In this document: piece by piece, positions 27,694 to 40,146 of the stretch | Numbering within the stretch: position 1 is the stretch's first letter | Layout of the letters: every line of letters begins with the position of its first letter | NCBI RefSeq assembly: GCF_024166365.1 | Contig: NC_064839.1 | Span: forward strand, 40,188,378-40,252,377 | DNA: 64,000 nt | Origin: Elephas maximus indicus | Taxonomy: Eukaryota; Chordata; Mammalia; Proboscidea; Elephantidae | Direction of reading: 5' to 3' | Position numbers and translations under genes: made by a program | Notes under the pieces: model-generated | The model's input: the letters and a program-made list of their open reading frames with translations, nothing else | The model's database searches: none | Told to the model about the DNA's origin: nothing

Positions 27694-30600
27694 TTACTGG
27701 CTGCTCTCCTGGTCCAATATGTGATTTTCCACCTGTAGGGAAAACAAGCAGAGCTCTGGCTTAGAGGCCCAATGACATGGTATGGCTGGGAAAGGGACGT
27801 CATCTGCTGACACCTAGCTCCCTCCCCAACGCTGTTTCCAGGAGCCTTGGACAACCCAGTGCTACTGTAGACTCCTGAGACCAAGGAACCTGGCATCACC
27901 AGGCAAAGGCAACCATTCTCTCTGAAAATGTGACACAGGCCCTGGGCAGGAGTGAGGGCCCTCAGCCCAGCAGACCATGGGGCAGAGCTGGGCGGTGGGG
28001 TGCAAGAGAAGCTTGGAAGTTCCAACCCCCCAGCAGACCCAACCTTGCTGGGGGGCCCATACACCAGTTGAGGTTTGGTCTTTGCAGGGACCACCAGATA
28101 GGGGAGGAGAGTGGGTAGAGTAGGGGCTATTTTGTCCTTTAATACTACACATTAAAGGCCTGGCCGTACTGTCCCTCCAGGGAGGTCAGCATGACACAGC
28201 ATCCCTGGGGAGCATGGTACAATGCAGACAGCCCACAGACCTGGGATGGGAGGAGTGCAGAAACCTGGGCTTTAACAAGCTCACCAGGTGGTTCTCAGGT
28301 AAGGAGTCTGCAGCCATGAGGCACACCTGTGACGTTCCAGCTACAACGATCAGTATATCCATCCATTGCTAACTCCCTGGGATTGCTCCACCCGAGCCTC
28401 CCCTGCCCACCACCGTAGGCTCCTGCACAAACCCCAGCCCCGCCCTTGCTCACAGGGAAGCCACAAGGACCCAAACACAAGCAGGGAGAGGAGGGGTGGA
28501 GGTCGGGCCACTCACTGGCTCCTCTGTGTCTGTGCTCTCCTCAGAGCTGTCCGCCTCCGGAGCAGCCCTCTGGGCCTTGGGCTCCTGCGGGGGTTCGGTG
28601 GTTCCACGTGAGAACTTCTCACTCCCAGCACCCCTGTTCTCTTCATGATCCTTTGTCCCTGTGCAGGGAAAGTCACTTGTCCGTGGCTGGATTTGGAGGT
28701 CCCAGCTGACCTAGGACAGGCACTCGATGCCCAGGCTGACCTGGGACATGAGAGGGCAAGAGGGGGATGGGCTGGGACATGCCCTGGCTCTGGATAGCTG
28801 CTGAGTGCTGGGGTGATCGGACAACCCGAAACCACAAGCCATGGGAATAGCCAGAGGGGGTGTGGTAGGGTACACTCCTGGTGGAGGGGAAGAGGAGCCC
28901 CTAAAGACAGAGAAAGCCCAAGTTAGGACCCTGGGGCCCCTGGTATCTTTAGAAGTGGGACAAGCTGGAGCCATGCTAAGAGCATAACCTAGACCACACT
29001 GGGCCACCTAACCTGCAGGCTGGTCCCTCTGCTGGTCCATGTGCTCCAGGCTCTCCAGTAGGCTGTCTACCTGGGCTTTGATTTGGCTCAGCTCCCCTCT
29101 GATGGCGTGCAGCTCCTCAATCCGGACTGTTGGGAGAGGGGCCAGAGTTGGTGCCCACACTGGGCCTGGGGGGCAGAGGCAACACTGCTTGGGCTTCTGG
29201 GTCTCCCCCACTGTGATAAGGATCACCCTGCTGCTCCCAGCATGGCAACCAAGGGTCATGCCCCCTCACTCACGCTTTATCTGCCTTGGGGCCAGGTGAC
29301 TATTCCTGGGGACCTTGTGAGGGCTGAAGCTGCTCTTGACCCCCATGCCCACGTGAGTCTTCCGGATCTTGACAGGCACGCGGTTGATGAGTGGGGGGAT
29401 TCTCTGGTATTCATACACCCTACAGGGTGAGGTAAAGTGAGCATCAGGCCCATGAACTCCACCTCTCTGCCCAGAGGACCAAAGGGGCAGGGTCACCCAC
29501 CTGTAGGGGACATCTTTCCTGTACAGCTTGTAGTCCAGGTCATAGTTACTGCTGAGGAAGAGAAGACAAGTGGGGAAAGTGTCACTGTCCAGGGCCCGAG
29601 TCCCTGCCCTGGGCCTAGGTTAACTTGGGGAAACTGAGGTATCCAGATCTGTTTAGAATCCAAAATTATCCACCAGAAGAGCCCCTAGGACTTGCCCAAG
29701 GTCACTTTGGGAGACCAAAGTAAGATTAAAAAAAAAAAAAAAAAAAACTTTGGGAGACCAAAGTAAGATGGCTGATCAAAAAAAAACCCACTGCCATGGA
29801 GATTCCGACTCATAGCAACAGAGTAGAACTGCCCCATAGGGTTTCCAAGACTGTAATCTTTATGGAAGCAGATTGCTGCATCTTTCTCCCATGGAGTGGC
29901 TGGTGGGTTTGAACCACTGGCCTTTTCATTAGCAGCTGAGCACTTTAACTGCTGAACCACCAGGGCTCCAAAGGCTAATGAAGTCCCTGCAAATTATCTT
30001 CTCCTCACCCAGACTCTGATAAGAGGAAACTTTCATCTGACCCCAAGCAGCAGGAGGGGCAGTAGCCTGTAGGCTTCTGGCCATCAGGACCAGGCCCAGG
30101 CACCAACCCTCAGCAGCCAACCCAGCCTGAGCCAGACCCTCAAAATTCTCCTTTGCCTGCCTCTGGCGCTGCTGACCTTCAGGATCTTAGTCTGGCAAAA
30201 GATGAAGGGGAGAGTTAAATCATCCCAAAGCCCTGGCGGGGGTGTGAGAGCCTCCAATCCTCCTGTGGGAACTGCCAGGATGTGGGCCCCAGCACCTGAG
30301 GGGCCGGGCAGGGTTAGGTCTGTGACCAGGCCACCTCCCCCCTACTCCAGACCATCTTCCCCTGCTCCAGGCCATCTTCTCCCCTGCTCCCGGCCCTGGA
30401 GAAAGGATGAGGCTGAAAGGCCTTAGGGTCACACTGCTGCAAGCTCACCCCATCTCACCCACCCATGCACTCCAGGGAACTGGTGCTGGGAAGGGGTGGG
30501 TGCTCTGGGTGCAGAAGGATAACTGCGTCCTGGCTTGGGCAGGAAGGCTTTGTGGGGACACAGCTGCAGGAGCTTCAGGTCCCGCCTGGGCCTGGAGAGG

Positions 30601-33258
30601 GCGGGTGAGTTGGGGGGAGAGGGTACATGCAGAGGAAGCACAGATTCTGTAACAACTTTCCGTGCTGTCGGTCTGTGCCCCCAGCTCAGGCCCAGCCCCG
30701 ACTCTCAAATCAGGGCCGAGGCCTATGGGGGCCCTAGCCTCTTCCCCCGCATCCTGCAGGGTCCCCAGGGCCTTGGGTGAGATTTCCGGCCCCAGACCCG
30801 CCCCCTGGTTTCAGGTAGTCTGAGTGGGCGGCCGGGAACCACATACTGAAGGAGTTAGGAAGGGATGCTGAGTGTGGTCGTCAGAGGCCCATCCGCAGAA
30901 AAAAGAAAGTGAGCCAAAGAAGTGGGATGTGTGTGTCTCTGTGTGTGTGGCCTCGCACCCACCCCCGGGGCGCGGTGCTGGCAAACAGGCCAGATGGCCA
31001 GAGCCAGGAGAGCTGGGGGCCAAGACAACCCCCCAGATGTAAAGTCTCAGCTCAGCACGTTCGCTCAAATAACATTCTCACACTCCCCTCTCCCCGGGCA
31101 CCCGCGGCTAGGCTGGGTTGGGAATCAGGAAAAGCGCCTGCCAGCAGCACAACAGCCTGGATGACACCGGTAAGGTAAAAACTGCCACAGCATTGGTGGT
31201 TCAGTGGTAGAATTCTCGCCTGCCACGCGGGAGGCCCGGGTTCGATTCCCGGCCAATGCAACGGAGCTCTTTTCCTTCCTTTCCTCACTCCTTCCTAAAA
31301 TGACTACTTTAAATGATCTTTGTTGTTTCTTGCTCCTTTTTGGTTCTTGTTTGTTTTTTTTTAAGTAGCCAGAGATGAGCGGTATAAAGAAATGGGATGT
31401 CCCTGAGACTTCTCCCTCCTCCCGCGAGTGTAGGGAGCAGACAGACGGGAGACTGGCGCAGCTGGGCTCAGGGCGCATGCGCCGTCCCAGCCGCTCCAAC
31501 AGTAGGCAAAGCATGTGCCCTGGGCAGGTGGCGCTTCTCTTCTATCCGAAGAGAGAGGTCTACCTGGTCGCACTGAGTCACTGCAGCCCTCCCCTGGCCT
31601 GGGCTAATGGTTACAGTCTGCAAGTCTGAAACTTCCCACAAAAAGAAACAAAACGCACCAATGGGATGGTGGTGTGTCCCCAAGGCCAGGCTATGGGGTG
31701 GGGAGAGGGGGCCTGGGGCAGTCCTTCCACCACAAACCTTTTCCTCCGTGTTGACAAATTCCATTTTGAGCACCAAATCACATGGCCTGGCTTGACCGGC
31801 TTTCATGGAGGGCCACCCAGAAGCTTAGTCCCCACCAGAGCCGCACCACAGCCTCCCCTCTGCTGGCACCATTCCAAGGGGCTCCCGCCAGAACCACAAA
31901 GGGAGTGCTTTATTCTCTCCCTCAGAGTTCCCTGGGGTCAGGTGGGTCTTGAGGAGGCTGCCTTTGCCCCAGCCCCTGGCTGTCCCTCTGCATGGAGTCT
32001 GAGCGCATGGGGGACAAGTATCATAGCTCCCCATTGCTCTCAGTTCCACCCCACTTGGGACCCCATGCCAAAGTGAGCTAGGAGGCTGACAGGGCTGGGC
32101 CCAAGCCTGCAAGCCAAGGGGTGGGGTAGAAAATATGAAATCTGAAGGTGACGGGAACTAAAGAACGGAGGACAGGGTTCACTCAGCCCTAAAAGTGACC
32201 ATTTTAACAAACATGTGACATAACTATGAGAGAGAACCAATAGCATCCACCAGACAGAAAATTACAAAACCGTATAAACAGACGCCCCCAGGCAGGAGTC
32301 TGAAACCTGAGATAGGAAACCAGCACACAGCCACCTGCAGCTCTACATCACTAAAGAAATGCACGTTTAAAGAATTATGAGTTGCCCCCAGGTCCACATG
32401 TACCAATCAGTCCCAAACAAACAGTGAAAAGGCCTCCCACACAGGCGCAATTACCGGTGACACAGCCTGAGGCACCTTTGACCTCAGCTCTCCCTCGGGT
32501 AACCTGGAGCTACAGAGATATTGCAAAGCACCCCATGCCCAGCCCTGCCAGCCAACTTCCGGGGAGAAGAGCCAAGGCAAAAACCCAGAAGAAACTCGGT
32601 ACCATGATGTTTACAGCAGTGCTGTTCCCAACAGCAACCACCTCCCCGGCTCCCCCCACAGCAAAACAAAAACCATCCAAATGCCCACAGTAAGGCCAGG
32701 AACCAACTGAGGGGACAAAGAGGTCAACGTGATCCACGGACACCCTCATCACATCCATGAAACTGGTATTTCTGAAAATGTTTACAGATTTCTTTGAAAT
32801 TTCTTTATGCTTCCCAAGTTAGGGGCAAGATCTCATCCAGAAAGGTTCCCATTTGCTACTTTCCAAGTGTCTGTACTGAAAAAGGCCCCAAGTACCCCAC
32901 AGGAGAGGCTGCCCCCAGAGGACCCACACCCCTGGCTCCGGGCACTAGGAAGGGCACCTACCTCTGACAGCAGGGTGGTGCCCGGGCTATGTCAGTAGCA
33001 GGGGCCTTGGAAGAGCAGGGCCAACTCCCTTGGCCAGGGGAGAAGGGCCTTCTCAGATGCCACAGAGATCGGACCAGGCAGCCTGAGGCTAGCCTGGGTG
33101 TGCAGTGAAGCCCAGAGCCCCAAACAAGCCAGTCCCCTGATGGCACCTCGGTCAGCCTGGGTCCCCATCTCCCCTAGACAGACTCACCAGAAGATGGCTG
33201 TACCAGGCTGTCTCTTCTGGCCTGCCCGGGCCTGGCCAGTCTTGAGCTCTCGGGGCAT
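27694..33258 (-). CDS. hnRNP C/RALY-family protein, RRM not found (6 exons)
   Basis: Exons (- strand): 33266-33188, 29551-29501, 29419-29274, 29126-29013, 28658-28516, 27732-27694 (TAA). All have AG/GT borders and all five junction phases agree. The order matches hnRNP C after its RRM: DLDMPRELKTGQARAGQKR (compare DINLAAEPK...AGVKR), then SNYDLDYKLYRKDVPYRVY (compare SSFDLDYDFQRDYYDRMY) with RIPPLINRVPVKIRK (compare RVPPPPPIARAVVPSKRQR), then the coiled coil with IKAQVDSLLESLE (compare IKQKVDSLLESLE), and an acidic tail rich in E/D/S ending VENHILDQESSQ. From the internal ATG at 33258 the product would be 187 residues. The family binds nascent RNA as oligomers in the nucleus; this copy keeps the oligomerising part. 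I searched the - strand from 33.3 to 43 kb for RRM exons (RVFIGNL, GFAFVQY types) and found none. I do not know a named human counterpart at this position. Confidence 0.75.
29704..29769. repeat. Poly(A) run flanked by exact 23-bp direct repeats
   Basis: The 23 bases at 29704-29726 recur exactly at 29747-29769; about 20 bases of T plus A-run separate them. The repeat contains the inverted pair CTTTGG/CCAAAG. It looks like a retroposition event that left only a poly(A) tail between target-site duplications. It lies in the intron between 29551 and 33188, next to the exon. Confidence 0.8.
29787..29969 (-). repeat. AfroSINE
   Basis: Near full-length reverse copy, with the 'gaaagatgtggca' body seen in complement ('tgcatctttctcccatgg') and the head ending 'gaaccaccagggctcc'. 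Confidence 0.9.
31190..31260 (+). tRNA. tRNA-Gly (GCC)
   Basis: A 71-base gene that folds as a cloverleaf: acceptor stem GCATTGG/CCAATGC with discriminator A, anticodon stem CTCGC.../...GCGGG with loop TGCCACG and anticodon GCC at 31222-31224. The A box TGGTTCAGTGG (31197-31207) and B box GGTTCGATTCC (31239-31249) are perfect. A TTTT Pol III terminator follows at about 31270. I recall the mammalian tRNA-Gly-GCC as identical or nearly so, so it looks functional. It is on the opposite strand to, and inside an intron of, the hnRNP C-like gene. Confidence 0.97.
32590..32705 (+). repeat. Possible old L1 fragment
   Basis: 'atgtttacagcagtgctgtt' and 'ccatccaaatgcccaca' resemble the 3' part of old L1 ORF2. 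Weak and short. Confidence 0.3.
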
Positions 33259-34378
33259 GTCTAAATCTAAAGAGACAGCAAAAGAGCAGGACAGAATGTG
33301 AGATTCTCAGGTCCCCGGGAGACACCTGACCTGGTCAGGCTAATTCTCCGTGTCCTGCTGCTGCCTTCCTGCCCGGGGACAGAGCCGGACAAAGCCTCTG
33401 CCCGCCCACCTGTCCACTGCCAGGCCTATGCCCCACACCTGCCTCTGGGCTAAGCCACTGCCTGGCTGCATCTGAAAGAGCCAGGAAGGCCCAGAGGGAC
33501 AGGCAAAGAGAGCCCGTTTTACAAAATCATTTTGCAGTTCATAAAATGGTTGCCCTCAGACGGACAGCCTGCCAGACAGAGACGACACAATTTACAGAGC
33601 ACACAAAGGAAAAACACCACAAGGCAAGGAGCTTACAGCAAGAAGTGGTAGCTGCACCTGGCACCGTGTGGGTGAACAGGCTCAAAACACTCATAGACAG
33701 AGGAGGCAGCCCTGACCCTTGGCACATGAGAGAAGCCAGTCAAGTTTTATCAATTCCAATTAAAGTGAATTTTATAGCTTTAAAATTCAAATGAAGAGCC
33801 CCTTAACCACATTAAAAAAAAAAAAAGTTTGTGGTTGCCCATTAAGCATGCTAGCTAAGTGTTAGCAAGAGACATGTTTGAGAAAAAAATACAGAAGAGT
33901 CCTAAGTTCTGCAGACCTGTTCCCAGTGGACAGCCTGCCCCAAGAAAGCAGAGAACAAGGCTCCAAGAGGGCATTCGACAAATGCCTGTACACTGAGGGA
34001 AACACCAGCACATCCTCCAAGTTAGTCTGGATTTCTACGTCTGTTCCTTTGACATATTTCACATCACTTGGGCATAATTCGTAATTCACATCTGCAATTT
34101 CCAGAGGGGACAGAAAACCACACCCATGTGCACCACACGGCACCAGCACATAAAAAAATAAATTTTTTTTTTTTTTTTACATAGGCACATAGAAATGATT
34201 TCTGTGCCCAAGGTAGAAAGAACAGCACTACAAGAAGCTTGCCATTCCCTTTGGGTGATCCATCATTCATCACGAATCTGGAAAACTACAAATACTGAGA
34301 AGTGACTGCTCAGAAAGGCGAGAATGCAGGCAACTAGCATCATCCTCATGAGGCCTTGATCACAGGGCCAGTCTTTGG

Positions 34379-34482
34379 TTAGAACTGCCCCATAGGGTTT
34401 CCAAGGAGCAGCTGGTGGATTCAAACTGCTGACCTTTTGGTTAGCAGCTGTAGCTCTTACCCACTGCACCAACAGGGCTCCT
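34379..34482 (-). repeat. AfroSINE, partial
   Basis: Reverse copy lacking the 3' end; from 'ttagaactgccccataggg' to 'accaacagggctcc'. Confidence 0.88.
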
Positions 34483-36380
34483 TTGGGTTGAGTAGGAAAG
34501 ATAATTCAGAGGCCACCACCTGCCTGCCTAATCAGCAACCTGGAAGCAGGACCAGTCATCAAGAAAGGGGCTGGTGGAGTATCTAGGAAATTTGGTACTA
34601 ACCCATCACTACCAATAGCAAACCACATCCCTGTGTGTGGCATCTTCCTGGGCACCTGCCACCTGCAGCCCAGATCAGACAAGCGTGGGGTCATGACAGG
34701 GCCCCAGACCCATTCAGGGCCCAGGTGCCAGGAAGTGGGACAGAGGTCTTTGCTCCGTATTCATCTCTCACAAAGACCCCCAGACAGATTTCTTAAGAGA
34801 CACTCCTTCTTGGGTTCCCAAGCCTGTGAGTGCTTGACTCCATGAGATGTGGCTAGGACCATTAATGGATAGAAGTCATGACAGCAGATGAGTCAAGAGC
34901 AGGGGTGGTAGACAAGCAGGTAGGAAAAAAGCAGAAGAATGAAACAGAGAGGCCAGGAAAATGGCCTTGAACAAGGAGAAGCAGAGGTGGGTGGACAGGT
35001 TGAACAACTGATCCCAGAGTCCACCAAATTGACTCCCAGACATGTCCACCCTGAATTCATCAGAGAGATGCAAAGTGTTCCACTTATTTTCCTTGTGTTC
35101 CCAGGAAGAAAGGAAAGGGTCATTGTATTATCCTCAACATAAAGATGGCAACCAGAAGCTAACAACCGGATACTATTTGTGCTACAAATCCATCATCTCA
35201 TTGAATCCTCACAACCACCTCCCAAGGTAGATGTGTTATGACCCCTATCTTACAGGAAGGTCCAGAAGCCCGTGAAGAGCAAGATGAAGGGAGGTGTGGG
35301 ATCTCAATCCCCTGTTTTCCAACTCTTCCATGTTTCCAAGAAGTCAGATACTCAGAGATGCCCAGTGGGCTCAGTTACAAGCAGAGCCTGGTTTTGTCTG
35401 CACTGGCTGCTCTGGTACCGTTTCTCCCTGCCCAGAATCCAACGGCTGGTGAGTACCTGGTCAGAGGAGGGCTGACAAGGCCAGCATGTGAGCCTGAGCC
35501 CCAGGTGTACCAGAGGGCTCCTCAGAGTGGACGGAGGTCATTCTTTTTGGCCATCTGACATTTGAGCCCCCTTCCTGTGGTAGAGGTATCTCCCAGGTTC
35601 AAGGCAGAGCCTGCCTCCCATGAAAGAAGCCGAAAATGCCCCTCTGTGCTGCCCTTTCCCAGCTACCCTTGCAGCTGGGGACTGAGCACATGACAGTTCC
35701 TCCAAGCAGGCCCACAGGTCCCAACTTTGAATGTGAAGAAGCAGGCTGCACAAAATCTATTTTAGCAACTGATGGTGGTGGTGGCAGCAGACACACCCAG
35801 CTTTCGAAGGTAGTCACACCTCCATCCAAGCCAATTGTAGTGTCTGTCACAGAGGCGGTAGGAGTCATCACTAGGCCAGCTCTACCACATGATCTGATTC
35901 AAATCCGAGGTCTCTGACCCTTCCAGAGCTCCTGGGAGCTAACCAGTATCTTCGACAAATTTCTTCTGCTTAGAGTTGCCAGAATCCATTTCTGTTGCTT
36001 CAAACTGAGAACCCTAATACAAAAATAGCCACCAGGAGTGGATGGAGAAAGAAGGCCTGCAGGAAATGGGACAATTGAAGGCTGGTAAATGCCAGAGGAC
36101 AGTGAAAATCCAGCTAGTATTAAGGGACAGGACACCAGCAGCCCCTGGCATGTCATGGTGAGACAGTTAATCCTGTGGACCCTGGAACAAAGTGCCCATC
36201 AAAGGTGAGGCTTTCAGTGACCTAGGGACCCCTGCCATAGGAGAGTGTAATGATCATGATGAAGTCAAGAGCTCTTGGGCAGGGTGGTTGTGCTAATGGC
36301 ACTGAACAGTTTAAAGGAAAAGAAAGACAAACTCAAAGTCCAAATTCTTGACTCAAGGCATGGTTAGAAAACTGGGGGAA

Positions 36381-36767
36381 TTTTTTTTTTTAATGCCTTG
36401 AAGTCAAAGTTTACAAATCAAGTCAGTCTCTCATACAAAAACTTACACCCACCTTGCTATATACTCCTAACTGCTCTCCCTCTAATGAGACAGCACACTC
36501 CTCCTCTCCACCCTGTATTCCCTGTGTCCATTCAACCAGCTCCTGTCTACCTCTGCCTTCTCATCTCGCCTCCAGACAGGGGCTGCCTACATAGTCTCGT
36601 GTCTACATTAGCCAAGAGGCTCACTCCTCACCAGTATCATTTTCTGTCTTATAGTCCAGTCCAATCCCTGTTTGAAGAGTTGGCTTCGGGAATGGTTCTA
36701 GTCTTAGACTAACAGAGGGTCTGGGGACCATGACCTCCGGGGTCCCTCTAGTCTCAGTCAGACCATT
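36381..36767 (-). mobile_element. 5'-truncated L1, 3' UTR only
   Basis: Poly(T) at the left, then the same L1 3' UTR as at 9.1 and 59.2 kb. Near-identical target-site duplications of GAAAACTGGGG(G)AA flank it (36367-36380 and 36768-36780). Confidence 0.9.
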
Positions 36768-39630
36768 GAAAACTGGGGAATTTTTATCTTGCAGCTACAG
36801 GGCTGAGTTAAAAAAAAAAAAAAAAAAAACCATAAAGTTTGATCCAATGGTTATAAAGCAACACTGTCAAGTGGAATAACACCCTTGATAAGTCTCTAGT
36901 TGGGAAAGAGTGAAGAATGGAGACCAGAGACAATTAGAAGGGGGACTCTATGGGAAGATTTGGAAGACTTAGGTACCCCTGCCCCCACACGGCCTCTTTT
37001 GCCAGGCAACTCCTCTTCCTCATTCAGAAGAGTCTGGTGGCAGAAACCAGCTAGCTATTTGCCGAGCTCATTTTCCTCTTCTCCAGGGCATACATCTAGA
37101 TGGTATTTCCTAGCCTCCCTTGCAGTTAGGTGTGGCCATGGCTATGGGTGAGAGGCATGCCCACCAATTTCAAGCCTGGCCCACAGCATCATCTTAAGTG
37201 ACCCTCCACCTCCTGCTTCCTGAGTTGCCACCTGAATGCTGATACCCTAGGTGACCTGGGTAGCTGTGTGCTGCAGATGGCAATGTCGGTCAGCCTGGGT
37301 CCTCCTCTCCCCCACTGCACTTGAGTGAGGAATAGCCTTCTACCATGAACAACCGTGGGGATTTCCATTACTCAGTGGCTAGCATTTCCTTAAATAACAC
37401 ACCCTGTAATGACCCTGCCCTGAAGGAGTCCCTTGCAAAGGGAAGCCAAGTCGTGTCCATGCTGTACCCCACCACCCCTCATTTTTCTCCAGACTTAATT
37501 ATAAGTCCAACCCCTGTAGGCTCCAGGGGGCCAAAGACAACTGGATTCTGGGAGAAGAAAACTGAGTCACCAAAAGAACCTAGAGATTTTGCTAATTTAT
37601 AGTGGCAAAAATCTGGCAAAGAGGCCTGGGAATGGATTCTGAGAGTGCAGGACTGAGGAGGGGAGAAAATAATGATAGAGTGGGTTGAATATATGGATAC
37701 TTAGGATTCTATGGAGCAAGCACTCAACTGTTAGTTGCCAGGGCAGTGGTGAGGTTGCCACAAAGGTGGTTCCTGAGTCACAGTTCTTGGGCCTGGAGTA
37801 GTAGCATGGGAGTCAACCCAGACTGGCTGTGCAGAAGAATTTGAGGCACCATTTCTGGCCGCAAAGGCCCCAAGCCTGGTTATCTGGCTCTCCCCAAGAT
37901 CTTGTGACTGACCATTGTTCTTTTGATAGATTCCTTTTCTTCATGATCAGCCAGAGCTGTTTCTCTGTTTCTATAGGTTACAACTAAGAATTGTGACTGC
38001 TGGTCTCCCCCTTCCATGGTCATGGGTCACATTTCCACCTGCAACCAGCAATCCAAGTCACCATAGGTGCTAAACTGCATACAACTGGGCTTGTTGTTCT
38101 GGATACTAACAATAGCACCGCCCAGTCTTTCACCTGCTATCCCACCAACGCCAGGCCTGTCTGGACTCAAGATCTCACCACCGTAGGAAAGGAAAGAAGA
38201 CTGGACCATACGGACCCAGTCCAGATAAGCACAAGGAAAAAAGAAACATGTGGGAGCAGGCATGAGTGAATAAGGGAGGGAGTGTGGACAGAAACACAAA
38301 GCCGACAGAGGCCTGGGGAAACACAGTGGCAGAGCAAGATGGAACAGGAAATAAGGGAGGCAAATTTATTCACCAACCACTAAGGCCAAGGATGAAGAAA
38401 CTGAAGATTTTTACCAGTCGCTGTAGTCTGAAATTGATCAAACCCCATGTAATCAAGATATTTTGATAATTACTGGTGACTGGAATGCAAAAGTTGGAAA
38501 TAAAGAAGGATCAATAGTTGGGAAATATGGTCTTGGTGATAGAAAGCCAGAGTTTGCATGATAGAATTTTGCAAGATCAATGACTAACTTATTCACTGCA
38601 AACACCTTTTTTCAACAACATAAATGGTGATTATCTATACATGTGGACCTCGCCAGATGGAATACACAGGAATCAAATTGACTACATCTGCAGAAAGAGA
38701 TGATGGAGAAGCTCAATATCATCACTCAGAACAAGGCCAGGGGCTGACTGCAAAACAGACCATCAATTGCTCATATGCCAGTTCAAGTTGAAGCTGAAAA
38801 CAATTAAAACAAGTCCAAGAGAGCCAAAATATGATCTTGAGCGTATCCCATCTGAATTTAGAGACCATCTCAAGAATAGATTTGATGCATTCAATGCTAA
38901 TGATTGAAGACCAGAGGAGTAGTGGGATGACAACATCATACATGAAAAAAAGCAAAAGGTCATTAAAAAGAAAGAAAAGATTAAATTGATGTTGGAATAA
39001 ACTCTGAAACTTGCTCTTGAACATAGAGCAGCGAAAGTGAATGGAAGAAGTGATGAAGTAAAAGAGATGAACAGAAGATTTCAAAGGGCAGCTCGAGAAG
39101 AGTAGTTAGGTATTATGATGAAATGTGCAAAGACCCGGAGTTACAGAATCATAAGGGAAGAGCATTCTCAGGATTTCTCAAGCTGAAAGAACTGAAGGAA
39201 AAATTCAAGCCTTGAGTTGCAACTCCGAAGGATTCTATGGGCAAAAAGTTGAACGACGCAGGAAGCATCAAAAGAAGATGGAAGGAATACACAGACTCAT
39301 TGTACCAAAAAGAATTGGTCGATGTTTGACCATTTCAAGAGGTGACATACAATCAAGAACCAATGGTATTGAAGGAAGAAGTCCAAGCTGCACTGAAGGC
39401 TTTGGCAAAAAACAAGACTCCAGGAATTAACAGAATATCAAATAAGACAATTCAACAAACGGATGTAGTGCTGAAAGTGCTAACTTATCTCTGCCAAGAA
39501 ATTTGGAAGACAACACCTGGCCAACCAACTGGAATAGATCCATATTTTTGCCCATTCCAAATAAAGGTGGTTCAACAGAATGCAGATATTATCAAACAAC
39601 ACCATTAATATCACATGCAAGTAAAATTTT

Positions 39631-39784
39631 TTAAAAAATCCTGCCTTCAATTCCAACTCATAGCGATCCTACAGGACAGAGTAGAACTGCCCCATAGAGT
39701 TTCCAAGGAGAGCCTGGCAGATTTGAACTGCCAACCTCTTGGTTAGCAGCCATAGCACTTAACCACTATGCCACCAGGGTTTCT
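39631..39784 (-). repeat. AfroSINE inside the RTE
   Basis: Reverse copy with exact 11-bp target-site duplications AGTAAAATTTT at 39620-39630 and 39785-39795, proving insertion into an already resident RTE. Confidence 0.93.
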
Positions 39785-40146
39785 AGTAAAATTTTGCTAA
39801 AGATAAATTCAAAAGCCGTTGCAGTGGTGCATTGACAGGGAACTGCCAGAAATTCAAGCTGGATTCAGAAGAAGACGTGAAATGAGGGATATCATTGCTG
39901 ATGTCAGGTGGATCTTCACTGAAAGCAGAGAATACCAGAAAGATGTTTACCTGTGTTTTATTGACTATGCAAAGGCATTTGACTGTGTGGATCATAACAA
40001 ATTATGGATAACATTGCGAAGAATGGGAATTCCAGAACACTTAATTGTGCTCATGAGAAACCTGTACATAGACCAAGAGGCAGTCATTTGAAAAGAGCAA
40101 GAGGATACTGTGTGGTTTAAAATCAGGAAAGGTGTGTGTCAGGGTT

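Noticed and set aside
28260-28345. Possible extra - strand exon (GTGTGCCTCATGGCTGCAGA...) for the hnRNP C-like gene
   Set aside because: It has AG and GT borders in phase, but direct splicing from 28516 to 27732 has the better acceptor and gives a natural acidic tail; kept out as unsupported.
32950-33000. 25-base - strand segment ending TCAGAG|GTAGGT
   Set aside because: Resembles the optional hnRNP C segment after the RRM, but its phase does not join the next exon at 29551.
33862-34149. 95-codon - strand ORF between repeats
   Set aside because: No family resemblance and no matching phase or splice sites to the hnRNP C-like exons.
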